Assembly: GCF_900108335.1 (NCBI RefSeq)
Contig: NZ_FNVT01000001.1
Coordinates: 62,001 to 126,000 of the forward strand
Source of the DNA: Nonomuraea solani
GTDB taxonomy: Bacteria; Actinomycetota; Actinomycetes; Streptosporangiales; Streptosporangiaceae
Direction: 5' to 3'
Length of the DNA stretch: 64,000 nucleotides
The position numbers and the translations under genes were made by a program. Positions within the stretch are counted from its first letter, which is position 1, and the number at the start of each line of letters is the position of its first letter. The notes beneath the pieces are model-generated. The model saw nothing but the letters and a program-made list of their open reading frames with translations, was not told the origin of the DNA and did not search any database. Positions 16,667 through 25,920 of the stretch are shown here, in pieces.

Positions 16667-17209
16667 GTGAGTGATTCACTTCAGTTCGTCCCTGCGCTGA
16701 GCAGGCCTGAGTTGCTTGCAGAGCCGGTGCGCGCCGTGCTCGAGCGATGGGCCGAAGCGCCATGGTCGGAAGATGTTCAAGTGGCGGAGATAGATCCGGC
16801 TTTCGCCGGCGGCTCTGAGCTTTGCGATCATTACGGCCTCGACCCGAAATTCGGCGGTAACTGCCTGGTGATCGAGGCAAGGAGAGGCGGCGTCTTCAAA
16901 AGGGCCGCATGTCTCATCCCTCCAGGCACCCGAGCCGACTTGAACGGCGTCGTGCGCAGGCACCTCCAGGTGCGCCAGGTGACGATGCTGGATCGCGATT
17001 CGGCCGTTTCGGACAGCAATATGGATTACGGCAGCATCACGGTAATCGGGCTGCCCTCCGATTGGCCGGTTCTCATCGATGCCTCATTGAGTGATTTGCC
17101 GAGACTGGTGATCGGCAGCGGACGTCTTCGAGCGAAACTCAGGCTTCCGGGAGAGGCTCTTGCCGATATGACCGGTGCGACCGTGCTCACGGGTCTGGTT
17201 CGCTCGTAG
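16667..17209 (+). CDS. YbaK/EbsC-type aminoacyl-tRNA deacylase
   Basis: 180 aa from a GTG. The YbaK domain spans most of the protein: YGLDPKFGGNCLVIEA, IPPGTRADLNGVVRRHL (the GDxRVDxKK-like strand), MDYGSITVIGLP (the GGVxPFGL-like loop), VLIDASLSDLPRLVIGSG. These stand-alone proteins hydrolyse mischarged tRNAs such as Ala- or Cys-tRNA-Pro. It follows the oxygenase gene. It may edit tRNA charged with the product of that enzyme, which would be a self-protection role; this is inference. Confidence 0.75.
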   Translation: MSDSLQFVPALSRPELLAEPVRAVLERWAEAPWSEDVQVAEIDPAFAGGSELCDHYGLDPKFGGNCLVIEARRGGVFKRAACLIPPGTRADLNGVVRRHLQVRQVTMLDRDSAVSDSNMDYGSITVIGLPSDWPVLIDASLSDLPRLVIGSGRLRAKLRLPGEALADMTGATVLTGLVRS

Positions 17210-19937
17210 GCCCTGGACGGGAGTCGGCCGCATCCATGTCGGCCAGTATGCGACGAATGTCCACCGCCTCTGGCACGCCAAGACCCTGGAACAGAATGAG
17301 CGCCTGGCCAAGTGGCCCCCTTGCCTCGCCACGTCTCCCCGCGCACAGTCGCGCTCGTCCGAGCCCGTCGAGCGCCCGGGCCTCCTCATAGACGGACCCC
17401 GTTTGCCGGGCCAGAACCTGTCCTCGCAGCGAGTACTTCTGGGCGAGTTCGCACTCGCCCATCTTCACGTGCAGATAGCCCAAATTGTTGTAGACCGTGT
17501 TCTCGATCTGTCTGTCCCCCAGTCGCAGTGCGAGATCGAGTGCGCGCAGGAGATATTCCTTGGACTCGGCGAACTTGTTCATCCGCTCGAACGTGAAGCC
17601 GATGTTGTTCAGGGTGCGAGCTTGGCCGTGCAGATCCGAGATATCGATGCGCGTCCCCAGCGCGGAGACGAAACATCGCAACGCCTCTACGTACGTGCCC
17701 TTGCGCCAGTGGACGGCGCCCAGGCTGTTCAGCGTTTTCGCCTGGCCATGGAGGTCGCCGAGCCGGCTTCGAATATCAAAGGACTCCTGGAGGACTCGCA
17801 GCGCATCGGGATAGTCGCCGGTGCGCTCGTAGGTGAATCCGATCTTGTCGAGAACGCGTGCTTCGCTCTCCACATCCGCGAGATCCTTATAGAGGCCGAG
17901 CGCGACGTTGAAGCAGACGAGGGCCTCCTGGAAGCTGCCGAGCTCCCACTTCGCCGTGCCGCAGTTCTCATGACTCACCGCCCGCATCGCCGCGCCGCCC
18001 TCTTGCGAGGCGACTCCTACCGCGGCCGAATGCAGATCCACCGCCTCTCTGATATAGCCCCTCAGAAGGAGAAAACCCGCGGCCGCGGCGGCGAGATCGC
18101 ACACCGCCGTCGGAACGACCTGTTGGGCCTGGCGCGCGACGCCGAACAGATTCAGACGTTCTTGCTCCATCCACCGCAGGGCTTCCACTCGGCCGGCGAA
18201 GCACATGCGCACGGACACGGTGTCATCGGGCACGATGACCGCGGGATGGAGCCGTGTGTTGATGTGCACACTGGCCGCTCTGGATCCGGCCAGATAGAAC
18301 TGGATGATTCTCTCTGTGGCCGACCGGAGCTCTGCCGACTCATGGGAGGACGTCGCCATGTTGCGGGCGAAGTCCTTGAGCAGATCATGGAACTGGTAAC
18401 GCCCCGCGGTCGCTTCCTCGAGCAGGCTGTGGTCCACGAGCGTCTCGATGATGTCCTCGACCGTTTCCCGGTCGGCATCGTAAAGGGCCGCTGCGGCCCC
18501 CACGCAGATGGTCGCTCCTTCGTGCAGGCTCAGTCTGCGGAACATGAGCTGCTGGCGCGCTTCAAGGCCGGCATAGGACAGCTTGAACGCGGCTTCCAAC
18601 GCCATGTCCTCGGCCCGCAACATCAGGGACCGGGACTTGGCCGCCCGCAACCGCCGCGCGAATGAGGAGATATCCCATTCCGGACGATACTTCAGCCTGT
18701 TGCCGGCCAGCTGGAGGGCCAACGGCAGTCGGCCGCACAGTTCGGCCACCGTGCGAACCTGGCCTGGTTCCCGACCGGCCCGTTCCGCTCCGATGATGTT
18801 GGTGAGAAGCTGTACGGCGTCCCGGAGTTGCAGACATCGCAGGGACAGGGGCTGCGCATGTCCGAGCCCGGTGAGCTGACGTCTGCTGGTGATGATGACC
18901 CGGCAGGTGGCCGTACCGGGCAGCAGCGGCCGTACCTGCTCGTGATCGAGCGCGTTGTCCAGGACGAGCAGGGCCCGCTTGGAGGACATCGCGGAGCGCC
19001 AGAGCGCAGTCCGTTCATCCATATCCAGGGGGATCTGTCCGATGAGGGGCCGTGCCATGCGCAGCAGCATTCCCAAGGCCTCGCCGGCCTGAAGGGGTGG
19101 CTGGCCCGCTGTATATCCGTGCAGGTCGAGGAAGAAGCAGCCGTCCGGATAATCGTCGCGCATCTTGTGTGCGACGTGGACGGCCAAAGCCGTCTTCCCG
19201 ATACCGGCCATGCCATTGACCGTGTCGATCACGAGAGTGCCGGGACGGTCCGGTTGACGAAGGATTCTTTGGATTTCCGTCTTTCGGCCGACCACCATGA
19301 CGTCGCGTGGGAGGTTGTTCACTGATTCGGCGGTTGCAGTCGCCTTTTCGCTTGCGGAGATCGACTGCGTTGGCACTTGAGTGATGCGGCCGGTATCTCG
19401 TCGCAGTTCTCGCAATTCATCAACAATGGCCGCGGTGGCCTGCGCACTGGCTCTTTGCAAATAAAGGGAGTAGATGCCGTGGAGTTCCGGAAGATGCCAG
19501 ACCTCCTCGGCCAGGCAGTTGAGAAAACAGACGAGCGCGTTGTGAGCTCGCTCCGCCCCGATCTCTTCTCCGAGATGATGACGGAAGTGCTCCTCGACGG
19601 TCCGGCGAGCGTCGTCAGCGGCCGTGCTCCCCGCCTGCCTGATGATGGCCTCCATGGAGGTCATCAGCGCCTGGCCGGTCCAGAATCGCCTGTCGAGTGC
19701 CAGCCTCTCGGCGACCTCTTGGTCTACATCGCGGTACGCTCGGTGAAACTTCACCAATGCCGCTTTCACTGCACCTGCGAACTCGGCCCGGAACTTGCCG
19801 TCGCTCTTGAGCCTGCGGATCCCTTTGGCGACCTTGTCGCCGTGCAGGTTTTCGGCCAGCCGCGCCATCGAGTCCAGCGCCGAGTCGAGAGCTCTCTCAA
19901 GAGCGTAAGACGGAAGCAGGGAAAATGGATCGATCAT
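17187..19937 (-). CDS. STAND-family NB-ARC/TPR protein without a DNA-binding domain
   Basis: 916 aa. Residues 1-200 are helical and unassigned. The NB-ARC ATPase follows: P-loop NGMAGIGKTA (241-250), Walker B RALLVLDNA, sensor CRVIITSRR and the GLPL-like CGRLPLALQLAGN. A winged-helix region (YQFHDLLKDFA) and five or more TPR units (AKTLNSLGAVHW, ARTLNNIGFTFE, NTVYNNLGYLHV) close the protein. Related SARP/AfsR regulators carry a DNA-binding domain in front; this one does not, so a signalling or defence (NLR-like) role is possible. Its 3' end overlaps ybaK by 23 bp. Confidence 0.85.
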   Translation of the reverse strand: MIDPFSLLPSYALERALDSALDSMARLAENLHGDKVAKGIRRLKSDGKFRAEFAGAVKAALVKFHRAYRDVDQEVAERLALDRRFWTGQALMTSMEAIIRQAGSTAADDARRTVEEHFRHHLGEEIGAERAHNALVCFLNCLAEEVWHLPELHGIYSLYLQRASAQATAAIVDELRELRRDTGRITQVPTQSISASEKATATAESVNNLPRDVMVVGRKTEIQRILRQPDRPGTLVIDTVNGMAGIGKTALAVHVAHKMRDDYPDGCFFLDLHGYTAGQPPLQAGEALGMLLRMARPLIGQIPLDMDERTALWRSAMSSKRALLVLDNALDHEQVRPLLPGTATCRVIITSRRQLTGLGHAQPLSLRCLQLRDAVQLLTNIIGAERAGREPGQVRTVAELCGRLPLALQLAGNRLKYRPEWDISSFARRLRAAKSRSLMLRAEDMALEAAFKLSYAGLEARQQLMFRRLSLHEGATICVGAAAALYDADRETVEDIIETLVDHSLLEEATAGRYQFHDLLKDFARNMATSSHESAELRSATERIIQFYLAGSRAASVHINTRLHPAVIVPDDTVSVRMCFAGRVEALRWMEQERLNLFGVARQAQQVVPTAVCDLAAAAAGFLLLRGYIREAVDLHSAAVGVASQEGGAAMRAVSHENCGTAKWELGSFQEALVCFNVALGLYKDLADVESEARVLDKIGFTYERTGDYPDALRVLQESFDIRSRLGDLHGQAKTLNSLGAVHWRKGTYVEALRCFVSALGTRIDISDLHGQARTLNNIGFTFERMNKFAESKEYLLRALDLALRLGDRQIENTVYNNLGYLHVKMGECELAQKYSLRGQVLARQTGSVYEEARALDGLGRARLCAGRRGEARGPLGQALILFQGLGVPEAVDIRRILADMDAADSRPGPTSEPDP

Positions 19938-20072
19938 ATCGGCCCCTTTGCTCGCTCAAGGAAGCCTGAACCTCATAGGTGAGATTTATTCGCAAAAATG
20001 CTGAAGCCGGGTCACGGCACTTACGTTACAGATCCTTTGCGGGGCCATTCGGCTTCTTCGGAAAAAGGCATA

Positions 20073-20597
20073 TCAGTATGCCCTCGCGGCCTCGAGGAGA
20101 GCCGCCCGTACCTGGTCCTCCGGGAGGTCCATGGTCTTGACCGCGCCCCACTGCAGCGCGCCGAGCAGGGCCCAGCTCTTCAGCCGGGTCTCCGGCGTCG
20201 GGTCGTCGCCGACCAGCTTGGCGTAGATCTCGTCCCGGAACGTCCTGACCTTCTCGCGTTCCGAACCGGGCTCCCCCGAGGAGTCGTCCGCCGCCAGGTC
20301 CTCCATGAACAGGCGGATCACCGAGCGGTACCGCACCGCGAACCCGACCAGCGCCTCGACGAACTCCTGCCGGGTGGCGTACGTCGTCCCGAGGAGCGCG
20401 AGCATGTCGCCAGCCGACGGGGACAGCAGCTCGGCGGCCAGCCGGTCCTTCGGATGGAAGTGGTAGGCGACCGCGGTCTTGGTCAGGCCGACGACGGCGG
20501 CGATGTCGGCGAGGGATGTGGCCGCGTAGCCGCGCTCGGCGAACAGCTCTCTGGCGGCGGCCAGGATCCGGGTGCGGGTGTCGTCGGGTGTGGTCAT
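20073..20597 (-). CDS. TetR-family repressor of the MMPL transporter
   Basis: 174 aa. The N-terminal HTH is TSLADIAAVVGLTKTAVAYHF; the ligand domain is short. It diverges from the MMPL gene, and a perfect palindrome lies between the two starts, so it very probably represses the transporter and itself. Confidence 0.88.
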   Translation of the reverse strand: MTTPDDTRTRILAAARELFAERGYAATSLADIAAVVGLTKTAVAYHFHPKDRLAAELLSPSAGDMLALLGTTYATRQEFVEALVGFAVRYRSVIRLFMEDLAADDSSGEPGSEREKVRTFRDEIYAKLVGDDPTPETRLKSWALLGALQWGAVKTMDLPEDQVRAALLEAARAY

Positions 20598-20651
20598 CGT
20601 CTCATTTCCCTACGGGAGACGGTATTCCGGATATATCCCGTCTTATCGTAT

Positions 20652-20673
20652 GTCCTGTACGACCGTACAGGAC
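20652..20673. promoter_or_regulatory. Perfect palindromic TetR operator
   Basis: The arms are GTCCTGTACG (20652-20661) and CGTACAGGAC (20664-20673) around a 2-bp centre. It lies 54 bp from the TetR start and 25 bp from the MMPL start. Confidence 0.85.
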
Positions 20674-20698
20674 GGCCGTTGGGCGGGGGCACAGAGCG

Positions 20699-22915
20699 AT
20701 GACGCGGTTACTGGGACGGTTGGGCGGCTGGTGCGCGCGGCACGGATGGATCGTGCTGGTGTCATGGGTGATCGCGGCCGCCGCGCTGATGGGCGGCAGC
20801 CTCGCCTTCCCGGGCCCGACCAGCAACGACGCCAGCATCCCCGGCACCGACGCGCAGCGCGCGCACGACCTGATGAAGACCGGCTTCGGCCCCGGGTACG
20901 CCACCGGTGGCACGATCCAGCTCCTCCTCTACTCCGCCGACGGCCCCCTGATCGACGACAAGCCCAAAAAGGCCGTGGAACGCACCATCGACGACCTGCG
21001 GACGATGCCGTACGTCACGAAGGTCGAGACGCCGTTCCGGAGGGGCGGCATCTCCTCCAACCTGCAGATCGGGCTCATCACCATCCGCCTGGAGGGTCAC
21101 GACTCCAACAAGCTCGCCGAGACCACGCAGAAGCTGTCGAAGGCCGCGGATCCGGCGCGGGCCGCCGGGCTGGAGGTGGTGCCCGCCGACAGCTCCACGC
21201 CCGCCGACAAGGAGATCAAGACCGGGCCCAGCGAGATCATCGGCGTGATCTGCGCGCTGCTGGTGCTGGTGTTCGCGTTCGGGACGCTGGTCGCCGCGAT
21301 GGTGCCGATCTTCGTCGCCCTCATCAGCGTCGCGTCGGGGCTGGGCGTGATCGGGCTGCTCGGGTGGGTCGTGGACATGCCCAAGCAGGCCGGCATCATG
21401 GCCACGATGATCGGGCTCGGCGTCGGCATCGACTACGCGCTGTTCCTGCTGTCCCGCCACCGGCGGCTGCTGGCCGAGGGCGTGCCGGTGGTGGAGTCGG
21501 TACGTCGTACGGTGGCGAGCTCCGGCGGGGCCGTCGTCTTCGCGGGCGGCACCGTGATCATCGCGCTGAGCGCGCTGCTGCTGGCCGGCTTCCCGCTGCT
21601 GGCCACGCTCGGCTGGGTGACCGGCATTTCGGTCGTGGCCGCCGTACTGACCTCGGTCACGCTGGTCCCGGCCCTGCTCGGGCTGCTCGGCCACCGCGTC
21701 AACGCCCTGAAGGTGCCCCTCCTGCGCGGCGGCGGCACGTCCGGCGAGGGCTGGGCGGGGCTCGGCTCGTGGGTCGCGCGCCGTCCGTGGCGGGTGCTGA
21801 TCGCCAGCGCCCTCGTGCTCGGCGCCTTCGCCGCGCCCGCGATGGCGCTGAAGCTGGGACCGCTCGACGAGGGGTACGGCACCAAGGGCTCCGAGCCCCG
21901 CCGCGCCTACGAACTCATGGCGACCGGCTTCGGGCCAGGCTTCAACGGCCCGCTGATCGTGGTCGCCACCCTGCCCTCCCGCGTCACCGACGCCGAGGAA
22001 CCGATCGTCGACAACCTCGTACGCGAGGTGAAGGACGTCGACGGCGTCGCCCACGTCGCCGACCCCAAGATCAACACCTCCGGCCGCTCGGTCCTCATCC
22101 AGGCCATCCCCGACTACGCCCCCAGCGACGACCGGGCCGCCGAGGTGGTCCGCGACGTCAGGGCCATCTCGGTCCCCGGCGTGCGGGTGCACGTCGGGGG
22201 CAAGGTGGCGGGGCTCACCGACGCCGGTGACCGGATGGCTGAGCGGACCCCGCTGGTCATCGGGGTCGTGGTGCTGCTGAGCGCGCTGCTGCTGTTGCTG
22301 GCCTTCCGCGCGCCCGTCGTCGCGATCAAGGCGGCGGTGATGAACCTGGTGTCCCTGGGGGCCGCGTTCGGGGCGCTGGCCATGGTGTTCTCGATCGGCG
22401 TCGGCAGCGGGCTGGTGGGCATGGATCCGCCGGTCAGCTCGTCGTACGTGACGGAGCTGTTCTTCTCGGTGCCCATCGAGAGTTATGTGCCGCTGATGCT
22501 GTTCGCGGTGCTGTTCGGGTTGTCGATGGACTACGAGGTGTTCCTGCTGACGGCGGTGCGGCAGTCGTACCTGCGGCATGGGGACAACTCGCGGGCGGTC
22601 GCCGAAGGGCTCGGTTCGACGGGACGGGTCATCACGTCGGCGGCGTTGATCATGGTGGCGGTGTTCGTGGCGTTCATCGCCTACCCAGACGCGATGGTGA
22701 AGACGTTCGGGGTGGGGCTGGCGGTGGCGATCGCGGTGGACGCGACGATCATCCGCGGGTTCCTGGTGCCGGCCACGATGGTGCTGCTCGGGCGGTGGAA
22801 CTGGTGGTGCCCGCGGTGGCTGGACCGGATCCTGCCCAACCTGTCGGTGGAGGGCCACGAGGAGGACGAGCCCGCCACGCCGCGTCGGCGGGAACCGGTG
22901 GAGGCAGGGGTTTAG
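20699..22915 (+). CDS. MMPL-family RND transporter
   Basis: 738 aa from the ATG at 20699; an upstream extension runs through the operator and is not coding. The topology is that of MmpL proteins: one N-terminal TM (WIVLVSWVIAAAALMGG), a periplasmic loop, a TM cluster (GVICALLVLVFAFGTLVAAM, GLGVGIDYALFLLSRHR), then the same order repeated (LFGLSMDYEVFLLTAVR). The GxxxDY(A/E) motifs carry the proton-relay residues. It exports a lipid or hydrophobic compound using the proton gradient. An aldo/keto reductase gene follows at 10 bp. Confidence 0.92.
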   Translation: MTRLLGRLGGWCARHGWIVLVSWVIAAAALMGGSLAFPGPTSNDASIPGTDAQRAHDLMKTGFGPGYATGGTIQLLLYSADGPLIDDKPKKAVERTIDDLRTMPYVTKVETPFRRGGISSNLQIGLITIRLEGHDSNKLAETTQKLSKAADPARAAGLEVVPADSSTPADKEIKTGPSEIIGVICALLVLVFAFGTLVAAMVPIFVALISVASGLGVIGLLGWVVDMPKQAGIMATMIGLGVGIDYALFLLSRHRRLLAEGVPVVESVRRTVASSGGAVVFAGGTVIIALSALLLAGFPLLATLGWVTGISVVAAVLTSVTLVPALLGLLGHRVNALKVPLLRGGGTSGEGWAGLGSWVARRPWRVLIASALVLGAFAAPAMALKLGPLDEGYGTKGSEPRRAYELMATGFGPGFNGPLIVVATLPSRVTDAEEPIVDNLVREVKDVDGVAHVADPKINTSGRSVLIQAIPDYAPSDDRAAEVVRDVRAISVPGVRVHVGGKVAGLTDAGDRMAERTPLVIGVVVLLSALLLLLAFRAPVVAIKAAVMNLVSLGAAFGALAMVFSIGVGSGLVGMDPPVSSSYVTELFFSVPIESYVPLMLFAVLFGLSMDYEVFLLTAVRQSYLRHGDNSRAVAEGLGSTGRVITSAALIMVAVFVAFIAYPDAMVKTFGVGLAVAIAVDATIIRGFLVPATMVLLGRWNWWCPRWLDRILPNLSVEGHEEDEPATPRRREPVEAGV

Positions 22916-22925
22916 GGTACAGATC

Positions 22926-23777
22926 ATGGGGTGGGAACTGGGCGGCGACCTGAGCGTCGCGCGAATCGGGTACGGCACGATGAAGCTGACCGGCTGGCCG
23001 ATGGGCGACCCGCCCAGCCGGGAGACGGCGCTGGCCATCCTGCGCCGGGCCGTCGAACTCGGGGTGAACCACCTCGACACCTCCCACTACTACGCACGTG
23101 ACGGGGTGGCGGCCAACGAGCTGATCCGGGAGGCGCTGCACCCGTACCCCGACGATCTGGTGATCGTGACCAAGGTCGGAGCGCTGGTCGAGGCCTCCGA
23201 CCTCGCCCTGCCCGCGGCGGAGAAGACCGGCCTCACGCCGGACAACCTGCGCCGTGGCGTCGAGGCGAACCTGCGCACGCTCGGCGTGGACCGCCTCGAC
23301 GTGGTGAACCTGCGCATGGGCGACCTCGGCCACGGCGCGACGTCACTGGCCGCGCCCCTGGAAGCGCTGCTCGCGCTGCGCGAGGAGGGCCTGATCCGGC
23401 ATCTGGGCGTCTCCAACGTCAGCGCCGCCGAGTTCGACGAAGCCCGCAAGGTCGCGCCGATCGCCTGCGTCCAGAACCTCTACAACCTGACCCAGCGCGA
23501 CGACGACCCGCTCGTCGACGCCTGCGCGGCGGCCGGCATCGCGTATGTGCCCTTCTTCCCGGTCGGCGGATTCCAGCCGATCACGGCCGAGCGCCTGGAG
23601 GCCGTCGCCGCCCGCCACGGGGCGAGCGTGCCGCAGGTGGCGCTGGCCTGGCTGCTGGCCCGATCGCCGAACATCCTGCTCATTCCCGGCACCGGTTCAC
23701 TGGCCCACCTGGAGGAGAACATCGCCGCCGGCTCGCTGCGGCTGAGCGAGGAGGACCTCGCCGAGCTGGTCGCGTAA
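22926..23777 (+). CDS. Aldo/keto reductase
   Basis: 283 aa. AKR signatures are the catalytic D of HLDTSHYYARDG (with Y), K in VIVTKVGAL and the C-terminal NADPH motif IPGTGSLAHLEENIAA. It reduces carbonyls with NADPH. It is probably cotranscribed with the MMPL exporter, so it may be induced by the same toxic compound. Confidence 0.88.
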   Translation: MGWELGGDLSVARIGYGTMKLTGWPMGDPPSRETALAILRRAVELGVNHLDTSHYYARDGVAANELIREALHPYPDDLVIVTKVGALVEASDLALPAAEKTGLTPDNLRRGVEANLRTLGVDRLDVVNLRMGDLGHGATSLAAPLEALLALREEGLIRHLGVSNVSAAEFDEARKVAPIACVQNLYNLTQRDDDPLVDACAAAGIAYVPFFPVGGFQPITAERLEAVAARHGASVPQVALAWLLARSPNILLIPGTGSLAHLEENIAAGSLRLSEEDLAELVA

Positions 23778-23907
23778 TCAATCTTGTCACCGCCGCGCCC
23801 GTTGTGCTGTGCGCGGGGGCACCAGGCCGGCGGGTAGATGTGCGCGGACGGATCAGCGGCCAGAGGCGATGCTGACAGCCGGTGCATTCCTTCCGAAGGA
23901 CCCCCAT

Positions 23908-24363
23908 ATGACGCTACGCACTCTGGTCACGGACCCGGCGGGCCTGTTCGCCGAGCTGGTTCGGCTGGACCTGCCCTACGGCGACTACGTCGTGTGCGGC
24001 TCGGCCACGCTCTACGTACGCAACCTGCGCACCTGCATGGGCGACCTCGATGTGCTGGCCCGCGGCGCCGCCTGGGCCATCGCCCTCACCCTCGGCGTCC
24101 CGCCCAGAACGGCCCCCTCCGGCCACGGACAGGTGATCAACCACCCGGCGTTCGCCATCGAGTTCGTCGACCGGTGGACCCCCGGCTGGCCGACGCACCA
24201 CCTGATCGAGACCGCCGACCTGATCGACGGCATCCCGTTCATGCGGCTCGGCGACGTCCTGGAGTGGAAGGCGCGTGCCCGCCGGCCCAAGGACCTGCCG
24301 GACATCTCCGCCATCGACAACCTGCGCCGCCTGTGGAGCGCGCCCCTGGCCGGGTCAGTCTGA
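23908..24363 (+). CDS. Small nucleotidyltransferase-fold protein
   Basis: 151 aa from the ATG at 23908 with AAGGA 8 bp upstream. VVCGSATLYVRNLRTCMGDLDVLARG looks like the GSxxx...DxD core of the nucleotidyltransferase fold, as in AbiEii-like or kanamycin-nucleotidyltransferase-like proteins. ADLIDGIPFMRLGDVLEWKARARRPKD, followed by D, is typical of stand-alone NTase-like proteins. I cannot assign a substrate. It overlaps the end of the convergent XRE-cupin gene by 9 bp. Confidence 0.6.
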   Translation: MTLRTLVTDPAGLFAELVRLDLPYGDYVVCGSATLYVRNLRTCMGDLDVLARGAAWAIALTLGVPPRTAPSGHGQVINHPAFAIEFVDRWTPGWPTHHLIETADLIDGIPFMRLGDVLEWKARARRPKDLPDISAIDNLRRLWSAPLAGSV

Positions 24364-24933
24364 CCGCGTGTGTACGTGGATGCGCTCGCCCGGCCGCCCG
24401 AAAATGCTCAGCACCTCCGCCGCCCCCTCCCCGGTGCTGCCGAACCAGTGTGGCACCTGGGTGTCGAACTCGGCCGCCTCGCCCACGCCGAACACGAAGT
24501 CCCGGTCACCGAGGATCAGGCGCATCCGGCCCGACAGGACGTACAGCCATTCGTAGCCGTCGTGCGTCCGCAGGCTCGGCGTCGACTGGCTCGGCGGAAT
24601 GATCATTTTCCAGGCCTGGACGCCGTTCGGCTGCCGGGTGAGCGGAATGACCGTGCGGCCGTGCACCCGTCGCGGCTTGAGCCTGATCCGTGGATCGGCC
24701 ACGTCGGGGGCGCCGACCAGGTCGTCCAGCGGTACGCGGTAGACCTGGGAGAGCGGCAGCAGCAGCTCGAGACTGGGACGGCGCTGGCCGTTCTCCAGCC
24801 GGGACAGCGTGCTCTTCGAGATGCCCGTGCGCTCGGCCAGATCGGTCAGGGTGACCCCGCTCTGAGCCCGGATCCGCTTCAGCCGCGGCCCCACCCGGTC
24901 GAGCGCGGCGATGATCGTCGATGTGTCGTCCAC
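24355..24933 (-). CDS. XRE-cupin transcriptional regulator
   Basis: 192 aa from a GTG. The HTH is VTLTDLAERTGISKSTLSRLENG; the C-terminal cupin includes THDGYEWLYVLSGRMRLILGD and a second motif near TQVPHWFGSTG. This two-domain form usually senses a small ligand and controls a neighbouring gene. The divergent thioredoxin-reductase-like gene, 70 bp away, is the probable target. Confidence 0.9.
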   Translation of the reverse strand: MDDTSTIIAALDRVGPRLKRIRAQSGVTLTDLAERTGISKSTLSRLENGQRRPSLELLLPLSQVYRVPLDDLVGAPDVADPRIRLKPRRVHGRTVIPLTRQPNGVQAWKMIIPPSQSTPSLRTHDGYEWLYVLSGRMRLILGDRDFVFGVGEAAEFDTQVPHWFGSTGEGAAEVLSIFGRPGERIHVHTRSD

Positions 24934-25002
24934 CCGCCCATTTTTCCCGGAAATGGCAACGAACGTTGTCGGCTCTACCCGTGAACGAGCACCCTGGCCG
25001 AC

Positions 25003-25908
25003 ATGAGCGAATACGACGTAGTGGTCATCGGCGGCGGCGCCGCCGGACTGTCGGCGGCCCTGGTCCTGGCCCGGGCCCGGCGCCGGGTCGCGGTGGTCGA
25101 CGCGGGCGCGCCGCGCAACGCCCCGGCCGCCCACATGCACGGCTTCCTGTCCCGTGACGGCTTCGCGCCGCGCGACCTGCTCGCCGCCGGGCGCGAGGAG
25201 GTGGCGGGCTATGGCGGCCTGCTGATCGACGGCCTGGTCGCCGGCGTCGACCCGGGCTTCCAGGTCAGGCTGAAGGACGGCCGCTCGTTGAGCGCCCGCC
25301 GCGTCCTGGTCACCACCGGGCTCCAGGACGAGCTGCCCGACCTGCCGGGCGTGCGCGAACGCTGGGGCCGGGACCTGCTGCACTGCCCCTACTGCCACGG
25401 GTACGAGGTCCGCGACCAGCCGCTCGCGGTGCTGGGCGGGACTGCGGAGGCGGTGCAGCACGCCCAGCTCGTCAGGCAGTGGTCACCCGATGTCCTGATA
25501 TTTCCGCATAATGGCATGCTCACGGCCGGCCAGCGCGAACAGCTCGCCGCCCGCGCGATCGGCGTCGTGGACGGCCCGGTGCGGCGGCTGGTCGTGGACG
25601 ACGACCGGTTGAGCGGTGTCGAGCTGGAGGACGGTCGTTTCGTCGGCCGGGCCGCGGTGTTCGTCCGGCCGCGCTTCGTCCCCAACGACGACGTGCTCGT
25701 CTCCCTGGGCTGTGCAACCGACGAGCGCGGCTGGGCCGTCAGCGACGACACGGGCCGTACCAGCGTCGCGGGCGTCTGGGTGGCGGGCAACGCGGCCGAT
25801 CCGCGAGCCCAGGTCATCACCGCCGCCGGCATGGGGTCGGCCGCCGCCATCGCGATCAACGCGGACCTGGTCGCCGACGACGTCCAGTCCTCCCTGACCC
25901 GAGCATAA
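25003..25908 (+). CDS. Thioredoxin-reductase-like FAD/NAD(P) oxidoreductase
   Basis: 301 aa. N-terminal FAD motif VVIGGGAAGLSAAL; active disulfide CPYC in HCPYCHGYEV; C-terminal GVWVAGNAADPRAQVITAAGMGS. The NAD(P) motif is weak (VLGGTAEAVQHAQ). This matches the ferredoxin-NADP/TrxR-like flavoproteins often paired with XRE-cupin regulators. It probably reduces disulfides or small oxidants. Confidence 0.88.
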   Translation: MSEYDVVVIGGGAAGLSAALVLARARRRVAVVDAGAPRNAPAAHMHGFLSRDGFAPRDLLAAGREEVAGYGGLLIDGLVAGVDPGFQVRLKDGRSLSARRVLVTTGLQDELPDLPGVRERWGRDLLHCPYCHGYEVRDQPLAVLGGTAEAVQHAQLVRQWSPDVLIFPHNGMLTAGQREQLAARAIGVVDGPVRRLVVDDDRLSGVELEDGRFVGRAAVFVRPRFVPNDDVLVSLGCATDERGWAVSDDTGRTSVAGVWVAGNAADPRAQVITAAGMGSAAAIAINADLVADDVQSSLTRA

Positions 25909-25920
25909 GGAGCTCCCACC

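Noticed and set aside
20762-23080. A 772-codon open frame on the minus strand opposite the MMPL transporter
   Set aside because: Its translation is low-complexity (HR/Q/R-rich), while the plus frame has clear MMPL motifs and TM segments. Long antisense frames are common in such GC-rich DNA.
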